Below are positions 38,701 through 46,177 of a stretch of DNA of 54,518 bases, one piece after another. The DNA comes from an uncultured Myxococcales bacterium. Lineage in GTDB: Bacteria > Myxococcota_A > UBA9042 > CAIXZC01. Location: NCBI GenBank assembly GCA_903895725.1, contig CAITUV010000069.1, positions 1 to 54,518 of the forward strand, written 5' to 3'. The number at the start of each line of letters is the position of its first letter. Positions within the stretch are counted from its first letter, which is position 1. The position numbers and the translations under genes were made by a program. The notes under the pieces are model-generated. The model saw only the letters and a list, made by a program, of their open reading frames with translations, had not been told where the DNA came from and did not search any database.

Positions 38701-39312
38701 TCTCTGCCAGTCATGCCCGGGGCGGTGCTCACCATCTACGTGGGAGGCAAGGGCGGGGACGGCAGCGGTGCTCCCGGCGGATGGAATGGAGGCGGGACGG
38801 GGATGCCTTCCAACTCCGGCTGCTACGCCGGGGGCGGCGGCGGCGGAGGCACGGACATCCGACTCGGGGGCACGGCTCTGGCCAACCGGGTCGCCGTGGC
38901 CGGTGCGGGAGGCGGCGGCGGAGCGGACGGATGCAACTGCAACGGGCTGTCGGGCGGTGCCGGCGGGGGAACAACCGGCGCAAACGGACAGAACGGGTCG
39001 GGATGCGCAGCAGGTTGCGAGGGAAGCGGGAAGGGAGGTACCCAGTCGGCGGGCGGAGCGGCGGGAGCATGGGCATGCAGCTCCTGCAACTCCACGACCG
39101 GTGCGCTGGGCCAGGGAGGCAATGGTGACACGGCCAGCTCCTGCGGCTCGACCACAGGAGGCGGCGGTGGCGGCGGTGGCTACTACGGCGGTGGCGGTGG
39201 CGGTCTCGGTGCAGGCGGCGGCGGCAGCAGCTATGCGGCACCAACCCTGACCAACGTCCAGCACTCGCAGGGAGTGCGGTCAGGGAACGGAATGGTGGTG
39301 ATCACCTGGTAG
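35734..39312 (+). CDS. Giant Cys-repeat surface lipoprotein with ALK-type glycine-rich C-domain
   Basis: 1192 residues; ATG at 35734 behind GGAGG. Signal with lipobox GLGC (Cys18), then an acidic linker to about 75. The Cys-rich region includes the MopE-type motif CNGLDDDCDGDVDE near residue 255 and then 22 units of the form C[DN]DGN.CT.D.C (for example CDDGNACTTGDLC), alternating two subtypes. The last 240 residues are a glycine-rich domain: SLSIDLNGAEGGNGSNGAAGKGG, LTIYVGGKGGDG, GGWNGGGTG, GGGGGGTDIRLGG, RVAVAGAGGGGG. That order matches the glycine-rich domain of ALK/LTK receptors (Gly_rich Pfam family). It is probably an outer-surface adhesin or structural stalk, stabilised by disulfides and possibly metal. 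Function is inferred from architecture only. Confidence 0.88.
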   Translation: MRWYCWLAVWAVAMGLGCSGGGTTVEVDIPTGGADERSDFEAPDLLADTGAEAVPTDQVTAETDSLTPDLASDGQAGCNPGEGCFGDKCQANEQCDSGWCVDHLGEGICTMPCQEECPAGWECKQVTGMGPDVVFLCVSKHANLCRPCGSGSDCKSVSGIEDVCVDYGEAGSFCGGVCEKDDDCPWGFSCLDGKTVEGVETRQCVADSGVCPCTAKSVALGLSTPCEIVNEAGVCSGKRLCTAEGLTGCDAAVPAEETCNGLDDDCDGDVDEPDEVDGNLVNLCDDGNECTKDMCKGADGCSYEILTEGECKDGDTCTVGDHCEEGTCVGNPVLCDDSNPCTDDSCDGLGGCEFEANTAVCDDGDPCTVADTCKDKTCGGVPVSCDCQDDEDCAALEDGDLCNGTLYCEKGKFPYLCMVMAGSVVECAPPTAGPDALCKQAACDPASGKCGFEPAHEGFACDDSDACTLGEACEAGKCQGGVGPNCSDDNPCTDDLCVPGEGCLNIPNASTCNDGNACTVQDVCSGGKCVGGQVVSCDDGSVCSGQETCDPAKGCVTGQALVCGDTSVCNGQESCDPKLGCQAGTALVCDDSNACTQDSCDPVKGCVFAPKDGACDDGNACTTGDLCKGGKCLPGLAKDCEDGNVCTDNPCDPALGCITKMNEAPCDDGSLCTTGDHCHLGGCISSGKLECNDGNSCTDDACDAKVGCQFKANAAACDDGSVCTVGDLCANGWCKPGKPTSCDDSNPCTDDLCDPVGGCKHQNNQATCSDSDACTLGDVCQAGACVPGPAAVCDDKNPCTKDSCHKLLGCVHDALGGTCDDGNSCTDGDACVDAQCVPGPALKCNDGNGCTDDSCDPKSGCVFQPNLAGCDDGNACTTGEKCSGGMCQGGVPVSCDDSNSCTTDSCSPQSGCAHAPMADGEVCAPNKVCFGGACTACGDLHGQQTFQYTGSSQTFTVPQCIYSLSIDLNGAEGGNGSNGAAGKGGRLQASLPVMPGAVLTIYVGGKGGDGSGAPGGWNGGGTGMPSNSGCYAGGGGGGGTDIRLGGTALANRVAVAGAGGGGGADGCNCNGLSGGAGGGTTGANGQNGSGCAAGCEGSGKGGTQSAGGAAGAWACSSCNSTTGALGQGGNGDTASSCGSTTGGGGGGGGYYGGGGGGLGAGGGGSSYAAPTLTNVQHSQGVRSGNGMVVITW

Positions 39313-39313
39313 G

Positions 39314-39432
39314 GCGAGATGCCCCCACCAACCTCCCCCACGGGGGAGGCCGCAGTGAGGGGGAGTGGAGAAGCGAGATGCCCCCACCCAACCTCCCCCA
39401 CGGGGGAGGCCGCAGTGAGGGGGAGTGGAGAG
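39314..39432. repeat. 59/60-bp direct repeat pair, each with a GC hairpin
   Basis: Copies at 39314-39372 and 39373-39432 begin GCGAGATGCCCCCACC and end GGGGGAGTGGAGA or nearly so, differing by one inserted C. Each contains the near-perfect inverted repeat CCTCCCCCACGGGGGAGG. They fill the gap between the lipoprotein stop and rlmKL, and could act as transcription-attenuating hairpins or be a dispersed REP-like element. Confidence 0.85.
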
Positions 39433-39435
39433 AAC

Positions 39436-41829
39436 ATGGGAGAAGGTTGGAAATTCTTTGCGACGGTTCCTCGGGGGCTCGAGGGGGCACTGGCCGACGA
39501 GCTGCGCAGCATGGGGATTCCGGACGTGGCGGAAGCCCGGGCCGGGGTCTCGTTCGTCGGGGGGCTGGAGCACGGCTACCGGGCCTGCATCTGGAGCCGC
39601 TGCGCAAGTCGGGTGCTGGTCGAGCTGGGGCGGGTTCCGGCAGCCGATCCCGAGGCAATGTACGAAGGGGTGCGGACGGTTGACTGGAGCGAGCACATGA
39701 CCGTGAGGCAGACCTTTGCGGTCTCGTTCTCGTCGTCCCGCTCGTCCATCACGCACACGAACTTCGGGGCACTCAAGGTCAAGGATGCCATTGCCGACTG
39801 GTTCCGGGACCGGAAGGGGGAACGCCCCTCGGTGGACCGGGAACGGCCTCAGATCCGGGTCCAGGTCCACGTCGAGGGTGAGACGGCCATCGTGGCCCTC
39901 GACCTGTCGGGAGAGAGCCTCCATCGACGCAACTGGCGCCGAGAAGCAGGGCCGGCCTCCCTCAAAGAGAACCTGGCCGCCGGACTGCTCCGCCTGTCCG
40001 AATGGCCGGCCACGGTGGCCGCGGGCGGCGGGTTCGTGGATCCCATGTGTGGCGGCGGGACGCTGGCCATCGAGGCAGCCCTCATGGCCTGCGACACGGC
40101 CCCTGGCCTGCTGCGCACCTCGTTTGGCTTCCAGCGCTGGCGGCTGCACGACGATGCCGTCTTCCGCAAGCTGATCACAGAAGCACGAGACCGGGATGCG
40201 CGCAACCGGGCGTCATTGCCCCCCATCCATGGCTTCGACAACGACCCGGCCATGATTCGGGCTGCGTCACGGAATGCTGCGTCCGCAGGAGTTGCCCGAC
40301 ACATCCGCTTCGAGCGGCGTGAGCTGGCGCTCGTCGACCCGCCCGGCGACGTGCCCGGAATCGTCCTGATCAACCCGCCCTACGGAGAACGGATCGGGCA
40401 GACCCGAGCGCTGCTCCTCCTGTACCAACGGATCGGGATGACGTTGAAGCACCGCTTCCCCAGGTGGACCGGGTATGTGTTCACCGGAAACATGGATGCT
40501 GCCAAGAAGCTCGGGCTGCGGGTCGCACGGAGGTTTCCGCTCTACAACGGAGCGATCGAGTGCAGGCTGCTTAAGGTGCCGGTGCTGAAGGTGAAGGAGG
40601 AGGGGTTGGGGGTCGGGGGTGAGGGGCTGGGGGAGGAGACGGCGACGACGACACCGACACCGACGGCGGTGCCGATTGCGACGGCGACCGCGACTACGGA
40701 AGCGATTGCGACAGCGACGACGACACCGACACCGACGCCGACTGCGATTGCGACAACGACGACGACACCGACGCCGACTGCGATTGCGACGGCGACCGCG
40801 ACTACGGAACCGACGGCGATGCCGACTGCGATTGCGACAACGACACCGATTGCGATGCCGATGCCGATGCCGAATAAGAAGAAGAACTCTGGGGAAGGAG
40901 CCGAGGATTTTGCCAATCGGGTTCGCAAGAACCTCAAGAAACTCAAGAAATGGGTAGAGAAGGAGAACGTTACCTGCTACCGAATCTACGACGCTGACTT
41001 GCCCGAGTATGCTCTGGCGGTCGACCTCTACGAAGGGTTCGTTCACGTGCGGGAGCACGAGAGACCCGATACGGTGGACCCGCTCAAGGCGGAGAAGAGA
41101 CTTCATGGTGCGGTCACCGCGCTGCGGGAGATCCTCGGACTGGCCCCCAACCAGATCTTCATCAAGCATCGGGAGAGGGCACGGGGAGGGACGCAGTACG
41201 GACGCCTCGGCGAGACGAGGGAAGAGCGAACCGTTCGGGAAAGCGGCTTGAAGTTCCTCGTCAACCCTGCCGACTACTTCGATACCGGGCTGTTCCTCGA
41301 TCACCGCCCCACGAGGATCCTGCTGAGGTCGATGGCCCGAGGAGCCCGCTTCCTGAACCTCTTCGCCTACACGGGGGCGGCCTCGGTCTATGCGGCAGCC
41401 GGAGGAGCGGCCTCGACGACCACCGTGGACCTGTCCACCACGTACCTCGACTGGGCACGACGCAACATGGAGATCAACGGATTCTCGGGGCCGCGACACC
41501 GGTTCGTGGAAGCCGACGTCCTGGTGTGGCTCAAGAAGGAAAGGACCCGATACGGGCTCATCTTCCTGGATCCGCCCACGTTCTCCACGTCCAAGAGCAT
41601 GACGGGAACGCTGGACATCCAGCGCGACCATGTCGGTCTGATCCGGGATGCAATCGCACTCCTGGAACCGAGCGGTACGCTCGTTTTCTCGAACAACTTC
41701 AAGCGATTCAAGATCGACTCGGAGTCCCTCGCCCCGCTGCAGGTCGAGGACATCACGTCCAAGACCATTCCGCCCGACTTTGCCAGGAACCAGAGAGCTC
41801 ACCACACCTTCCTGGTACGGAAGGCCTAG
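39436..41829 (+). CDS. rlmL: Fused 23S rRNA methyltransferase RlmKL with low-complexity linker
   Basis: 797 residues against about 702 in E. coli. It should methylate 23S rRNA at G2445 (N2, RlmL half) and G2069 (N7, RlmK half). The N-terminus has the THUMP region (FFATVPRGLEGALADELRSMG). The RlmL half has MCGGGTLAIEAALMA, DNDPAMIRAASRNA and LINPPYGERIG. The RlmK half starts at about residue 485 with EDFANRVRKNLKKLKKW and CYRIYDADLPEYALAVDLYEG, then FLNLFAYTGAASVYAAAGG and LIFLDPPTFSTSKSM. The extra length is a Thr/Pro/Ala-rich linker (about 385-480) placed exactly between the halves. The ATG at 39436 is used; an in-frame start in the upstream repeat pair is rejected, and the ribosome site is only GGAGAG-like. 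Confidence 0.95.
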   Translation: MGEGWKFFATVPRGLEGALADELRSMGIPDVAEARAGVSFVGGLEHGYRACIWSRCASRVLVELGRVPAADPEAMYEGVRTVDWSEHMTVRQTFAVSFSSSRSSITHTNFGALKVKDAIADWFRDRKGERPSVDRERPQIRVQVHVEGETAIVALDLSGESLHRRNWRREAGPASLKENLAAGLLRLSEWPATVAAGGGFVDPMCGGGTLAIEAALMACDTAPGLLRTSFGFQRWRLHDDAVFRKLITEARDRDARNRASLPPIHGFDNDPAMIRAASRNAASAGVARHIRFERRELALVDPPGDVPGIVLINPPYGERIGQTRALLLLYQRIGMTLKHRFPRWTGYVFTGNMDAAKKLGLRVARRFPLYNGAIECRLLKVPVLKVKEEGLGVGGEGLGEETATTTPTPTAVPIATATATTEAIATATTTPTPTPTAIATTTTTPTPTAIATATATTEPTAMPTAIATTTPIAMPMPMPNKKKNSGEGAEDFANRVRKNLKKLKKWVEKENVTCYRIYDADLPEYALAVDLYEGFVHVREHERPDTVDPLKAEKRLHGAVTALREILGLAPNQIFIKHRERARGGTQYGRLGETREERTVRESGLKFLVNPADYFDTGLFLDHRPTRILLRSMARGARFLNLFAYTGAASVYAAAGGAASTTTVDLSTTYLDWARRNMEINGFSGPRHRFVEADVLVWLKKERTRYGLIFLDPPTFSTSKSMTGTLDIQRDHVGLIRDAIALLEPSGTLVFSNNFKRFKIDSESLAPLQVEDITSKTIPPDFARNQRAHHTFLVRKA
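40599..40866. repeat. G-rich tract followed by GAC/GCC-type microsatellite inside rlmKL
   Basis: 40605-40637 is a run of G4-5 blocks separated by one to three bases (GGGGTTGGGGGTCGGGGG...). 40640-40866 is a degenerate tri-/hexanucleotide repeat (CGACAC, GCGATT and similar units), encoding TPTPTAIAT-like sequence. Composition differs sharply from the flanking methyltransferase code. Confidence 0.85.
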
Positions 41830-42734
41830 CCTCGGAAGTAGCGGGGTTCGACGCTGCGCCGGCCGGCCTGCTTCCGGTACCGCTCGAGGCTCTTCCCCAA
41901 TGCGATCACCGAGTAGATCTTCTCGTCCGCCGGAATCCCCAGCACCTTCTTGACGCGCGGGTCGTGGCGGATGGCCTCGACGGCAAAGCCGATGAGGCAC
42001 GTTCCGTATCCCATCGTGTGGGCGGCCAGGCAGATGTTCTGCGATGCCAGGAGGGCATCCTCGGCCGGACATGAGGCCCCGGGCTGCGACCCGATGAGGA
42101 TCACGGCCGGAGCACCGTGGAAGAGGCGGTCCCTCCCCTCGTTCCGAAACTGGTCGAGCCCCCGCTTGACCGATTCGTAGTAGTCCCGGTAGTACTCCCC
42201 GAGCATGTCCTTCATGAAGACCTTGGAGACGAGCCGGGCCACCCGCTTCTCCGCCATGGCATTGAGCTTGTCGAAGAACTTGCCGACTGCGCTGCCGAGC
42301 TTCATGACCGACTCCCGGTCGGGTACCACCGTGAAGGTCCAGAGCTGGCTATTGGTGCCCGTCGGCGCCATGATCCCGATTCGGACGAGGTCCCTCAGCA
42401 CGGCCTCGGGAACAGGTTCCTTGGAGAACTTCCGGCAGGAGCGGCGAGAGCGGAAGAGACGAACCAGCTCCGCCGTGTCTCCCTGTCCGAACGGAAGCCA
42501 GCTGCTGCGGTTCTCCACGGTCTCGAGCGTGGTGGCCTCGGCATCGGAGAAGCCGACATGGATGGCGTCCTCGGGGCACACCGCGACACAATGCTCGCAG
42601 CCGATGGAATACTGGCCGGTGACGGCAGCCTTCCCGTCCGTGAGGGAGAGGGTGTCGGAGGGGCACACCTGGACGCAGAGGCCGCAGCCGGTGCACTTCT
42701 CGGTATCGATGACGGTGGTGGCTCGACGACGCAT
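41826..42734 (-). CDS. Ferredoxin-nitroreductase fusion protein
   Basis: 302 residues. The N-terminus (1-60) is a ferredoxin module: Cys14, 17, 20 and 24 in CTGCGLCVQVCP, then IGCEHCVAVCP with Cys46, 49 and 53. The expected first Cys of the second motif is Ser43. Residues about 90-300 are an FMN-dependent nitroreductase (FRSRRSCRKFSKEPVPEAVLRDLVRIGIMAPTGTNSQLWTF; PAVILIGSQPG; AEDALLASQNICLAAHTMGYGTCLIGF). Such fusions feed electrons from ferredoxin-type clusters to flavin; the substrate is unknown. ATG behind AGGAG. The stop overlaps the rlmKL stop on the other strand: both genes end within the palindrome CTAG (41826-41829). Confidence 0.92.
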   Translation of the reverse strand: MRRRATTVIDTEKCTGCGLCVQVCPSDTLSLTDGKAAVTGQYSIGCEHCVAVCPEDAIHVGFSDAEATTLETVENRSSWLPFGQGDTAELVRLFRSRRSCRKFSKEPVPEAVLRDLVRIGIMAPTGTNSQLWTFTVVPDRESVMKLGSAVGKFFDKLNAMAEKRVARLVSKVFMKDMLGEYYRDYYESVKRGLDQFRNEGRDRLFHGAPAVILIGSQPGASCPAEDALLASQNICLAAHTMGYGTCLIGFAVEAIRHDPRVKKVLGIPADEKIYSVIALGKSLERYRKQAGRRSVEPRYFRG

Positions 42735-42749
42735 GGCGGCTGTCTCCTT

Positions 42750-44042
42750 TCAGTCCTTGTTCAGTGGGGGCACGAACGCCCCGGTCTGTTCGAGGAGCCA
42801 CGGCTCGTTGAGATGCACCCAGCCGATGGTGGCCCGCTCGTTGGTGAACGTGATCCAGATGGACAGGTCGGTCGGATCCTGGGCGACGGAGATGTAGCCG
42901 TGCGAGCAGCCGCCCGGATCCTCGCAGGGACCGTCGAGGTCCGCGATGGCATTCCAGGTGCTCCCGTCGTCCTCGGAGAGGGCGGCGGACAGCGGGTAGC
43001 GCCCGGACGTCGTGTTGTTGAACCCAAGCACGATCCGGCCGCTGGCGAGGCGGGTCATGTCGATTCCGGTGTTGTCGTTCGGGATCTGGCTCTGCACTCC
43101 CGGCGCCCAGGTGCGCCCGAAGTCCGCGGAAGTCATCTCGAACGCCATCTTGTGGGGGGCGTTGGTGTCCCGGCTGATGGCAAACAGAGAATGGTCGTGG
43201 CGCTCCACCACGGCAGGCTGGATCTGCCCGAGGTGGTGGATCAGGAACTCGGCGTCGTCGTCTGGAGAAACCTCGCTCCACTCCTTCACGAAGTCATCGC
43301 CGGAGATGAGGAACGCCGGGGCGTATAGAGTCTCGCTGTAGGCGGGCAGGAGCAGCTCCCCGCTGCTCATGCGGATGGGATGGTTGCGTACCATCCACCC
43401 CCACTTCTCCCGGATGACCTGCGGCTCGCTCCAGCTCGTCCCGCCGTCGCCGCTGCGGATGAGCAGGATCCTGGCATCGTTCCAGCTCTCGCCGAAGATC
43501 GTGACGAAGAACAGGTAGAGGGTACCGTCCTCCCGGACCCAGATGGCCGGGTTGCCTTCGGCAAGGCCGGGGTGGTCGTAGAGCACTTCGACCGGGCCGA
43601 AGTCGCCGCCCTGGGGCCGCCTGGACCAGACGATGCGGGAATCCTTCGACTTCTCGCCGAGGCCGTGGTACCAGACCGCCAGCACGGTCCCCTCCCCTGT
43701 CACGGCCACCGACGAGCCGTGGTGGTTGCAATGGAACGTCTCCTGGCCCGTCTCGACGTTGATGCAGGACAGCGAATCGGGCGGGAGGATATCCCCTCGC
43801 TCGAACAGCGGTGCTGCGGGGGTCAAATCAGGGACTTGGACGTCAATGCCGGAGGGGCCCTCATCGTCGGTGCGGACATCGGCGCCGATGGGGACATCCG
43901 CGTCAGAAGGGCTATCCTGCAGGTCCGGGACCTCGACTCCGGAGTCGGTGGCCTCCAGGCCATCCGGCGTCCCTCCGCTGCCGCACGCGCAGCAGAGGAT
44001 GCAGAGAGCCAGTACCGAGACGAATCGAAGATTCCTGCGCAT
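42750..44042 (-). CDS. Lipoprotein with BNR/Asp-box propeller (sialidase-like fold)
   Basis: 430 residues, ATG behind GGGGAGG. Signal with Cys20 as the lipidation site (ILCCACGSG), then an Asp/Val-rich linker to about 75. The rest is a six-bladed propeller of the BNR type: Asp boxes SGDGGTSW, SADFGRTW and SEDDGSTW, with conserved segments HCNHHGSSVAVTGEGTVLAVWYHG and EGNPAIWVREDGTLYLFFV. This resembles PF13088-like exo-alpha-sialidases and other glycoside-binding propellers. A full catalytic set (Arg triad, Tyr-Glu) cannot be confirmed by eye, so sialidase activity is not claimed. It lies 15 bases upstream of the nitroreductase fusion on the same strand. Confidence 0.85.
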   Translation of the reverse strand: MRRNLRFVSVLALCILCCACGSGGTPDGLEATDSGVEVPDLQDSPSDADVPIGADVRTDDEGPSGIDVQVPDLTPAAPLFERGDILPPDSLSCINVETGQETFHCNHHGSSVAVTGEGTVLAVWYHGLGEKSKDSRIVWSRRPQGGDFGPVEVLYDHPGLAEGNPAIWVREDGTLYLFFVTIFGESWNDARILLIRSGDGGTSWSEPQVIREKWGWMVRNHPIRMSSGELLLPAYSETLYAPAFLISGDDFVKEWSEVSPDDDAEFLIHHLGQIQPAVVERHDHSLFAISRDTNAPHKMAFEMTSADFGRTWAPGVQSQIPNDNTGIDMTRLASGRIVLGFNNTTSGRYPLSAALSEDDGSTWNAIADLDGPCEDPGGCSHGYISVAQDPTDLSIWITFTNERATIGWVHLNEPWLLEQTGAFVPPLNKD

Positions 44043-44108
44043 GGAGCCTCCCCGTCAGCCCTGCACCGCAGTCAGCATGTACCGGGCGCATCCGCTTGTC
44101 AACCGAGC

Positions 44109-44137
44109 TTGCCATGCGCCTCCGCAGCGACTAAACT
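44109..44137 (+). promoter_or_regulatory. Promoter of the molybdenum cofactor operon
   Basis: TTGCCA (44109-44114), 17 bases, TAAACT (44132-44137), start near 44144. On the other strand a TTGACA (44102-44097) with a 15-base spacer to TACATG may drive the BNR lipoprotein. Confidence 0.5.
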
Positions 44138-44169
44138 GCCGATGCGTTCCGGGGGCGGGGAGGTCCGGC

Positions 44170-45357
44170 TTGAGTGAGATGATTCCGTTCGAAAAGGCTC
44201 TGGAGATCACACGGACAAGGGCGGTGCGCGAGGTCACCTTCGAGACGGTAGAGCTGTCCGAAGCCGTTGGTCGGGTGCTGGCCCGCGAGGTGCGTACGGA
44301 CATGGACTTCCCGCCGTTCGACAAGTCGGCCATGGACGGCTATGCGTGTCGACGTGCTGACCTGGACGGGGCGCTGGAGGTGTTGGAGGTCATCGCTGCC
44401 GGGGCCCTGCCGACCCGTGAAGTGATGCCAGGGCAGTGCAGCAAGATCATGACGGGGGCCATGCTCCCGCCGGGGGCCGACGCCGTGTTCAAGGTCGAGG
44501 ACTCGGAGCTCCTCCCGGACGGCCGGGTGCGCTTCGTCGGGACCGAGCCGCCGGACAACGTCGCCCGCAAGGGAGTCGACCTCGAGGCGGGTGATGCCGT
44601 GCTGCCCTGCGGGACGCTTCTCGAAGCGAAGCACGTCAGCGTGCTGGCCTCCGTCGGTTGCGCCAATCCGGTGGTGGCCTGTCGCCCGCGCGTGGGGATC
44701 ATCGCGACGGGAAACGAGCTGGTGGAGCCGACTGCGACGCCGGGCCCCGGCCAGATCCGAAATTCCAACTCCTGGCAGCTTGCGGCGCAGGTGAAGCGGG
44801 CTGGCGGCATCCCCCGGTACTATGGAATCGCTCGAGACCGGTTGGAGGAGATCTCCGATGCGCTGCGGCAGGCACTGGCCGAGACCGACGTCGTGCTCCT
44901 GTCGGGCGGCGTGTCCATGGGGGACTTCGACCTGGTCCCCGAGATCATGACGGGCAACGGAGTGGAGATCCTGTTCGACCGGGTTGCGATCAAGCCTGGC
45001 AAGCCGACGACCTTCGGGGTTGCGGGCGACCGGGTGGTTTTCGGCATGCCCGGGAATCCGGTATCCACATTCGTCATCTTCGAAGTGTTCGTGCGCCCGT
45101 TTCTGCTGGCCTGGATGGGGGGCGGAACGGGCTGCAACGACCCGGTTCTCCCTCTGGAGAGGGAGCTCGTTCGCCGAAAGGCGGACCGAATGGAGTGGCT
45201 TCCCGTGAGTGTCTCCGAGGCTGGCGGGCTGGTGCCGGTCCGGTACCACGGCTCTGCGCATTTCCTGGCCATCAGCCGGGCCGACGGGCTCATCCCGGTT
45301 CCGGCAGGAGTGTTCCGACTTGAGCAAGGAAGCAGGCTGCCTGTACGACGGATATAG
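44170..45357 (+). CDS. moeA: Molybdopterin molybdenumtransferase
   Basis: 395 residues from a TTG at 44170, six bases after GGGGAGG (44157-44163); the ATG nine bases later is too far from that site. MoeA inserts molybdate into adenylated molybdopterin. Conserved segments: MDFPPFDKSAMDGYA, IMTGAMLPPGADAVFKVEDSE, RVGIIATGNELVEP, GGVSMGDFDLVPEIM, IKPGKPTTFG and GMPGNPVSTFVIFEVFVRP. Length matches the family. moaA begins 38 bases before its stop, so the two are coupled. Confidence 0.96.
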   Translation: MSEMIPFEKALEITRTRAVREVTFETVELSEAVGRVLAREVRTDMDFPPFDKSAMDGYACRRADLDGALEVLEVIAAGALPTREVMPGQCSKIMTGAMLPPGADAVFKVEDSELLPDGRVRFVGTEPPDNVARKGVDLEAGDAVLPCGTLLEAKHVSVLASVGCANPVVACRPRVGIIATGNELVEPTATPGPGQIRNSNSWQLAAQVKRAGGIPRYYGIARDRLEEISDALRQALAETDVVLLSGGVSMGDFDLVPEIMTGNGVEILFDRVAIKPGKPTTFGVAGDRVVFGMPGNPVSTFVIFEVFVRPFLLAWMGGGTGCNDPVLPLERELVRRKADRMEWLPVSVSEAGGLVPVRYHGSAHFLAISRADGLIPVPAGVFRLEQGSRLPVRRI

Positions 45358-46141
45358 CCGGCGCATCCACTATCTGCGCCTATCCGTCATCGATCGCTGC
45401 AACCTCCGCTGCAGGTATTGCAGGCCGGAGGACGGAGTCGAGCTGTGCAGGGCCAAGCCCATCCTGACCTTCGAGGAGATCCTGGAGTTCGTGCGGGTGG
45501 CGGTGCGCCTGGGCATCGACAGAGTGCGGGTGACGGGCGGCGAGCCGCTGTTTCGAAAGGACGTCGTCAAGCTGGTGGCCATGCTGGCCGGGGTGGCCGG
45601 TATCCGGGATCTGGCCATGACCACGAACGGCACGCTGCTGAGCCGATTTGCCAGGCCGCTCAAAGATGCCGGCCTGCACCGAATCAACGTGAGCCTCGAC
45701 TCGGTGGATCCTGAGCGCTACCAGGAGATCACTCGGCTGGGAAGGGTCGAGGATGTCCTTGCAGGCATTGCGGCAGCCCGGGAGGCCGGGCTGTCTCCGG
45801 TGAAGCTCAACTGTGTCATCCGGCAGAGCCCGGACGAGCCGGATGCCGTCGGAGTGGCGGCGTATGCCCGGCAGGAGGGGCTCGAAGTCCGCTTCATCCG
45901 GGAGATGGATCTGGCCACGGGGCGATTCTGGCAGGTAGTCGGCGGCGACGGCGGGCATTGCGCAGCCTGCAGCCGGCTGAGACTCACCTGCCAGGGAGAG
46001 CTGTTCCCGTGTCTGTTCTCGGACCTCAAGTACGACATCCGGGAGCTGGGCAACGAGGAGGCGATTCGCCGGGCCGTGGCGGGCAAGCCGGAGTCAGGCA
46101 GAACGGCCCGCAACCATAGCTTTGACAGCATGGGGGGCTAG
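45320..46141 (+). CDS. moaA: GTP 3',8-cyclase MoaA, internally shortened
   Basis: 273 residues against about 330 normally, from a TTG at 45320 with GGAG about ten bases upstream. This radical SAM enzyme starts molybdopterin synthesis from GTP. The SAM cluster is Cys27, Cys31 and Cys34 in CNLRCRYC, followed by VTGGEPLFRKDV and NVSLDSVDPERYQEITR. The second cluster is Cys214, Cys217 and Cys231 in CAACSRLRLTCQGELFPCLF. The essential C-terminal Gly-Gly is present (SMGG). Only about 18 residues separate RFIREM from the second cluster, where E. coli has about 75, so roughly 55 residues are missing without a frameshift. The frame is otherwise intact. Confidence 0.9.
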   Translation: MSKEAGCLYDGYSRRIHYLRLSVIDRCNLRCRYCRPEDGVELCRAKPILTFEEILEFVRVAVRLGIDRVRVTGGEPLFRKDVVKLVAMLAGVAGIRDLAMTTNGTLLSRFARPLKDAGLHRINVSLDSVDPERYQEITRLGRVEDVLAGIAAAREAGLSPVKLNCVIRQSPDEPDAVGVAAYARQEGLEVRFIREMDLATGRFWQVVGGDGGHCAACSRLRLTCQGELFPCLFSDLKYDIRELGNEEAIRRAVAGKPESGRTARNHSFDSMGG

Positions 46142-46143
46142 GA

Positions 46144-46177
46144 GGGCGGGGTTGGGGGCTGGGGGTTGGGGGCTGGG
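46144..46177 (+). promoter_or_regulatory. G-run tract with quadruplex potential between moaA and moaC
   Basis: Six runs of three to five G separated by one or two bases (GGGCGGGGTTGGGGGCTGGG and on), starting two bases after the moaA stop and ending about 36 bases before the moaC start. It could form an RNA or DNA G-quadruplex. It resembles the G-rich tract inside rlmKL. Confidence 0.6.

Noticed and set aside
42750..44042. Calling the BNR lipoprotein a sialidase
   Set aside because: Asp boxes show a propeller but the catalytic Arg triad and Tyr/Glu pair cannot be confirmed by eye.
45900..45970. Frameshift or broken moaA
   Set aside because: The frame is continuous through the short region, and both clusters and the C-terminal Gly-Gly are in the same frame.
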